Assembly (NCBI GenBank): GCA_964594175.1 | Contig: CAZQLM010000046.1 | Coordinates: 1 to 6,466 of the forward strand | Length of the DNA stretch: 6,466 nt | Reading direction: 5' to 3' | From: SZUA-1535 sp964594175 | Lineage (GTDB): Archaea; Aenigmatarchaeota; Aenigmatarchaeia; Aenigmatarchaeales; SZUA-1535 | Shown: piece by piece, positions 5,166-6,466 of the stretch | Numbering within the stretch: the first letter of the stretch is position 1 | Layout of the letters: each line of letters opens with the position of its first letter | Notes under the pieces: model-generated | What the model was told of the DNA's origin: nothing | What the model saw: only the letters and a program-made list of their open reading frames with translations | Databases searched by the model: none | Position numbers and translations under genes: made by a program

Positions 5166-5169
5166 AACT

Positions 5170-5198
5170 CTTATATTTAATTTTTTCTAAATATTTTT
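5170..5198 (+). promoter_or_regulatory. ku promoter
   Basis: TTATATTT (5171-5178) lies 21-28 bases before the ATG at 5199, at TATA-box spacing for a leaderless mRNA, and no ribosome-binding site precedes the start. The whole element, continuing through ATGC to 5202, is a near-copy of the mntA promoter at 3950-3982 with the same spacing. The two genes should therefore respond similarly to the basal machinery, and to any regulator that binds CTAAATATTTTT. Confidence 0.6.
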
Positions 5199-5990
5199 AT
5201 GCCTCGTGCAATATGGAAAGGCTCAATTTCATTCGGCTTGGTTAACATCCCGGTAAAGCTTTATTCGGCAACAAAAGAAAAAAGCGTGAAGTTCCACTTA
5301 CTTTGCCCTTATTGCAAAACTCCTTTGCGCAACAAGCGCTTTTGTCCGAAATGCGAAAAGGAAATAAGCTGGGAAGAAGTTATCAAGGGTTATAAACTTG
5401 GAGATAAATACATTCCTTTGGAAAAAGAAGAGCTTGATAAAATCAAGCTCAAAACCCTGAAAATAATAGAAGTTCTCGAATTTGTGGATGCTGGGCAAAT
5501 TGATCCGCTTTTCGTAAAGAAAAATTATTACCTTGCTCCTGCTGAAGGCGGAGAGAAGGCTTTTTCTCTTTTTCGGGAAGTTTTGGAAATTACTGGAAAA
5601 ATAGCCATTGGTCGCGTTGTTCTGCGCGGGAAGGAATATGTGATAGCAATAAGGCCTTATCGCAAAGGACTTGTGCTTAGCGTGCTTTATTACAAAGACG
5701 AAATAGTGCCAATAGAGCAATTAGAAGAACTTAAAAAGCTTGTTGTAGTCAAGGAGCAGGAACTTGCTTTGGCAAGAGCTTTAATAGAAAAAATGCTCGG
5801 AGAGTTTTCTCTTGAAAAATACAAAGATCGCTATAGAGAAGAAGTGGAAAAACTTGTTGAGAAAAAGCTTAAGGGAGAAAAACTTGAAGAAGAGGAAAAA
5901 GAGGAAGAGCAAGCTAAAGGAGATGTGATAGAGCAGTTAAAGGCAACGCTAAAAGCTCTTGAAACTAAAAAGGTGAAAAAAGAAGCATAG
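5199..5990 (+). CDS. ku: Ku DNA end-binding protein (prokaryotic type)
   Basis: This 263-residue prokaryotic Ku is a homodimeric ring that binds broken double-strand DNA ends and recruits a ligase for end joining. The start is diagnostic: residues 3-23 read RAIWKGSISFGLV, then NIPVKLYS. The beta-barrel core follows to about residue 195, with IxPLF-x-K-x-Y-Y-L-x-P around 101-114. The C-terminal arm contains FSLEKYKDRYREE, then an acidic run (229-238) and a basic tail. Residues 36-52 have two CxxC knuckles (C36, C39, C49, C52) and could bind zinc. Many bacterial Ku proteins keep only the second pair. Length is normal. No ligase, primase or LigD gene is visible in this window, so the partner must lie elsewhere. 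It converges on the next gene with two bases between stops. Ku is patchily distributed in archaea, which fits an acquired gene. Confidence 0.95.
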   Translation: MPRAIWKGSISFGLVNIPVKLYSATKEKSVKFHLLCPYCKTPLRNKRFCPKCEKEISWEEVIKGYKLGDKYIPLEKEELDKIKLKTLKIIEVLEFVDAGQIDPLFVKKNYYLAPAEGGEKAFSLFREVLEITGKIAIGRVVLRGKEYVIAIRPYRKGLVLSVLYYKDEIVPIEQLEELKKLVVVKEQELALARALIEKMLGEFSLEKYKDRYREEVEKLVEKKLKGEKLEEEEKEEEQAKGDVIEQLKATLKALETKKVKKEA

Positions 5991-5992
5991 AG

Positions 5993-6466
5993 CTAAAGTT
6001 TGCTAAGTATTTCTTTTTTAACTTTCTTTATTTCTCTTAAATTTTTAATCCCTAAATATTTGAACTCGTTGCGAGAATTTTTAACAATCTCGATAAGTCT
6101 TTGTCTGAAATTTTCAAGACTATATTTTTTCAGAAGTTTTTTGTAAAATTTGAAATCTATTTCTGTATTAATTAAAAGAGCAAGAATGTCTATGCGATCT
6201 TTTAAACCCTTTTCGCTATGCATTCTTTCCATTTCTGCTTGTTGTTTCAGAATTAGCAATACTTCAGCACGAGGAATGCTAAACCCTTCTACGCTTAGCA
6301 AATGTTTTTTTATTTCTTCTATGGGTAAAGCAAGTTTAGAATAATATGGAACGTAAATATCTATATCCACTCCCTCTATTTCTGCTGAGTATTTTTTCAA
6401 AAAATCAGCTTTTCCCAAATTAAGCTCTTTTTTCATTTTCTCCAGTTCTTCAAATTCAACGACAAT
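5993..6466 (-). CDS. Nucleotidyltransferase-fold protein, C-terminal part (runs off the window)
   Basis: The frame is open to the right edge, so the N-terminus is missing. The visible 157 residues read IVVEFEELEK before an internal Met at 6436, and there is no reason to start there. A VDIDIYVPYY strand (visible residues 33-42) is followed by a helix pair and then by AEVLLILKQQAEMER. Next comes KGLKDRIDILALL with K89-D90-R91 and D93. This order (VDID strand, LLxLKxxA helix, KDxxDIxxLL) is typical of AbiEii/DUF6036-like nucleotidyltransferase-fold proteins, several of which belong to toxin-antitoxin systems. The usual first motif (GS...DxD) would be in the missing part; the IVVEF strand could be just after it. 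No partner is visible. Family assignment is by pattern only. Confidence 0.55.
   Translation of the reverse strand: MVVEFEELEKMKKELNLGKADFLKKYSAEIEGVDIDIYVPYYSKLALPIEEIKKHLLSVEGFSIPRAEVLLILKQQAEMERMHSEKGLKDRIDILALLINTEIDFKFYKKLLKKYSLENFRQRLIEIVKNSRNEFKYLGIKNLREIKKVKKEILSKL

Larger units (their letters stand above)
4978..5169. other. Intergenic stretch before ku without a recognisable gene
   Basis: The full gap between hepT and ku is 412 bases. Its left third holds the ku and hicA-like remnants. This remaining part has no ATG-started gene of convincing length. It does contain a strong BRE/TATA-like element (5031-5050), and an inverted repeat before ku (5129-5165). On the plus strand 34 codons without stop (5045-5146) include ISRGLLYCALELRLDFLYR, which looks protein-like but has no ATG and matches no family I can name. 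It may be another decayed gene end or a small RNA. I see no tRNA-like cloverleaf or convincing C/D-box RNA. Confidence 0.5.

Noticed and set aside
4787..5198. CRISPR array or insertion sequence in the gap before ku
   Set aside because: There is no regularly spaced repeat, no transposase fragment and no paired terminal inverted repeats with a target-site duplication. The only repeats are the ku fragment, the promoter copy and a single short inverted repeat.
5298..5720. 140-codon open frame on the minus strand inside ku
   Set aside because: It lies wholly antisense to the conserved Ku core and reads as a low-complexity, Phe- and Lys-rich shadow with no recognisable domain.
6150..6344. 64-codon plus-strand frame inside the right-edge gene
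   Set aside because: It is antisense to the nucleotidyltransferase-like frame, which carries recognisable motifs, and no promoter precedes it.

Overview
The window looks like ordinary AT-rich archaeal chromosome carrying an accessory island on its right side. Three things suggest an archaeon. Several genes begin with no ribosome-binding site but have a TATA-like box about 25-34 bases before the start codon, which implies leaderless mRNAs. The gene families fit: a COG1313-type radical SAM protein, a THUMP tRNA/rRNA methyltransferase, a TOPRIM protein resembling topoisomerase VI subunit A, and an MNT/HEPN pair. The layout is also very compact, with convergent stop codons 1-13 bases apart. I cannot place the organism more precisely from the sequence alone.

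Left part (1-3942) holds five genes. A DUF488 protein (+) converges on a small TOPRIM-domain protein (-). That gene diverges, across only 10 bases, from a PflX-like radical SAM protein (+). The radical SAM gene converges on a two-gene leftward unit: a THUMP-methyltransferase upstream and an RNase Z-like metallo-beta-lactamase protein downstream, which has its own TATA box overlapping the methyltransferase stop codon.

Right part (3943-6466) is the interesting half. An intact mntA-hepT toxin-antitoxin pair (3979-4786) is followed immediately by a decayed piece of a second ku gene (4794-4907). An opposite-strand scrap resembling the start of a hicA toxin comes next (4912-4977), then a promoter-rich gap, then an intact four-cysteine Ku (5199-5990). 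Ku converges on the C-terminal part of another nucleotidyltransferase-fold protein that runs off the right edge. The promoter and start codon of mntA are nearly the same as those of ku: 25 of 33 aligned positions are identical at identical spacing, including a 16-base match across the ATG.

Taken together, the ku-like promoter before mntA and the ku fragment after hepT fit a model in which the toxin-antitoxin pair now occupies the shell of an older ku copy and uses its promoter. That model is inference; the ku fragment and the promoter similarity are seen directly. The other notable item is the TOPRIM-only protein, which matches the TOPRIM half of Spo11/Topo VI-A but has no DNA-cleaving tyrosine domain.
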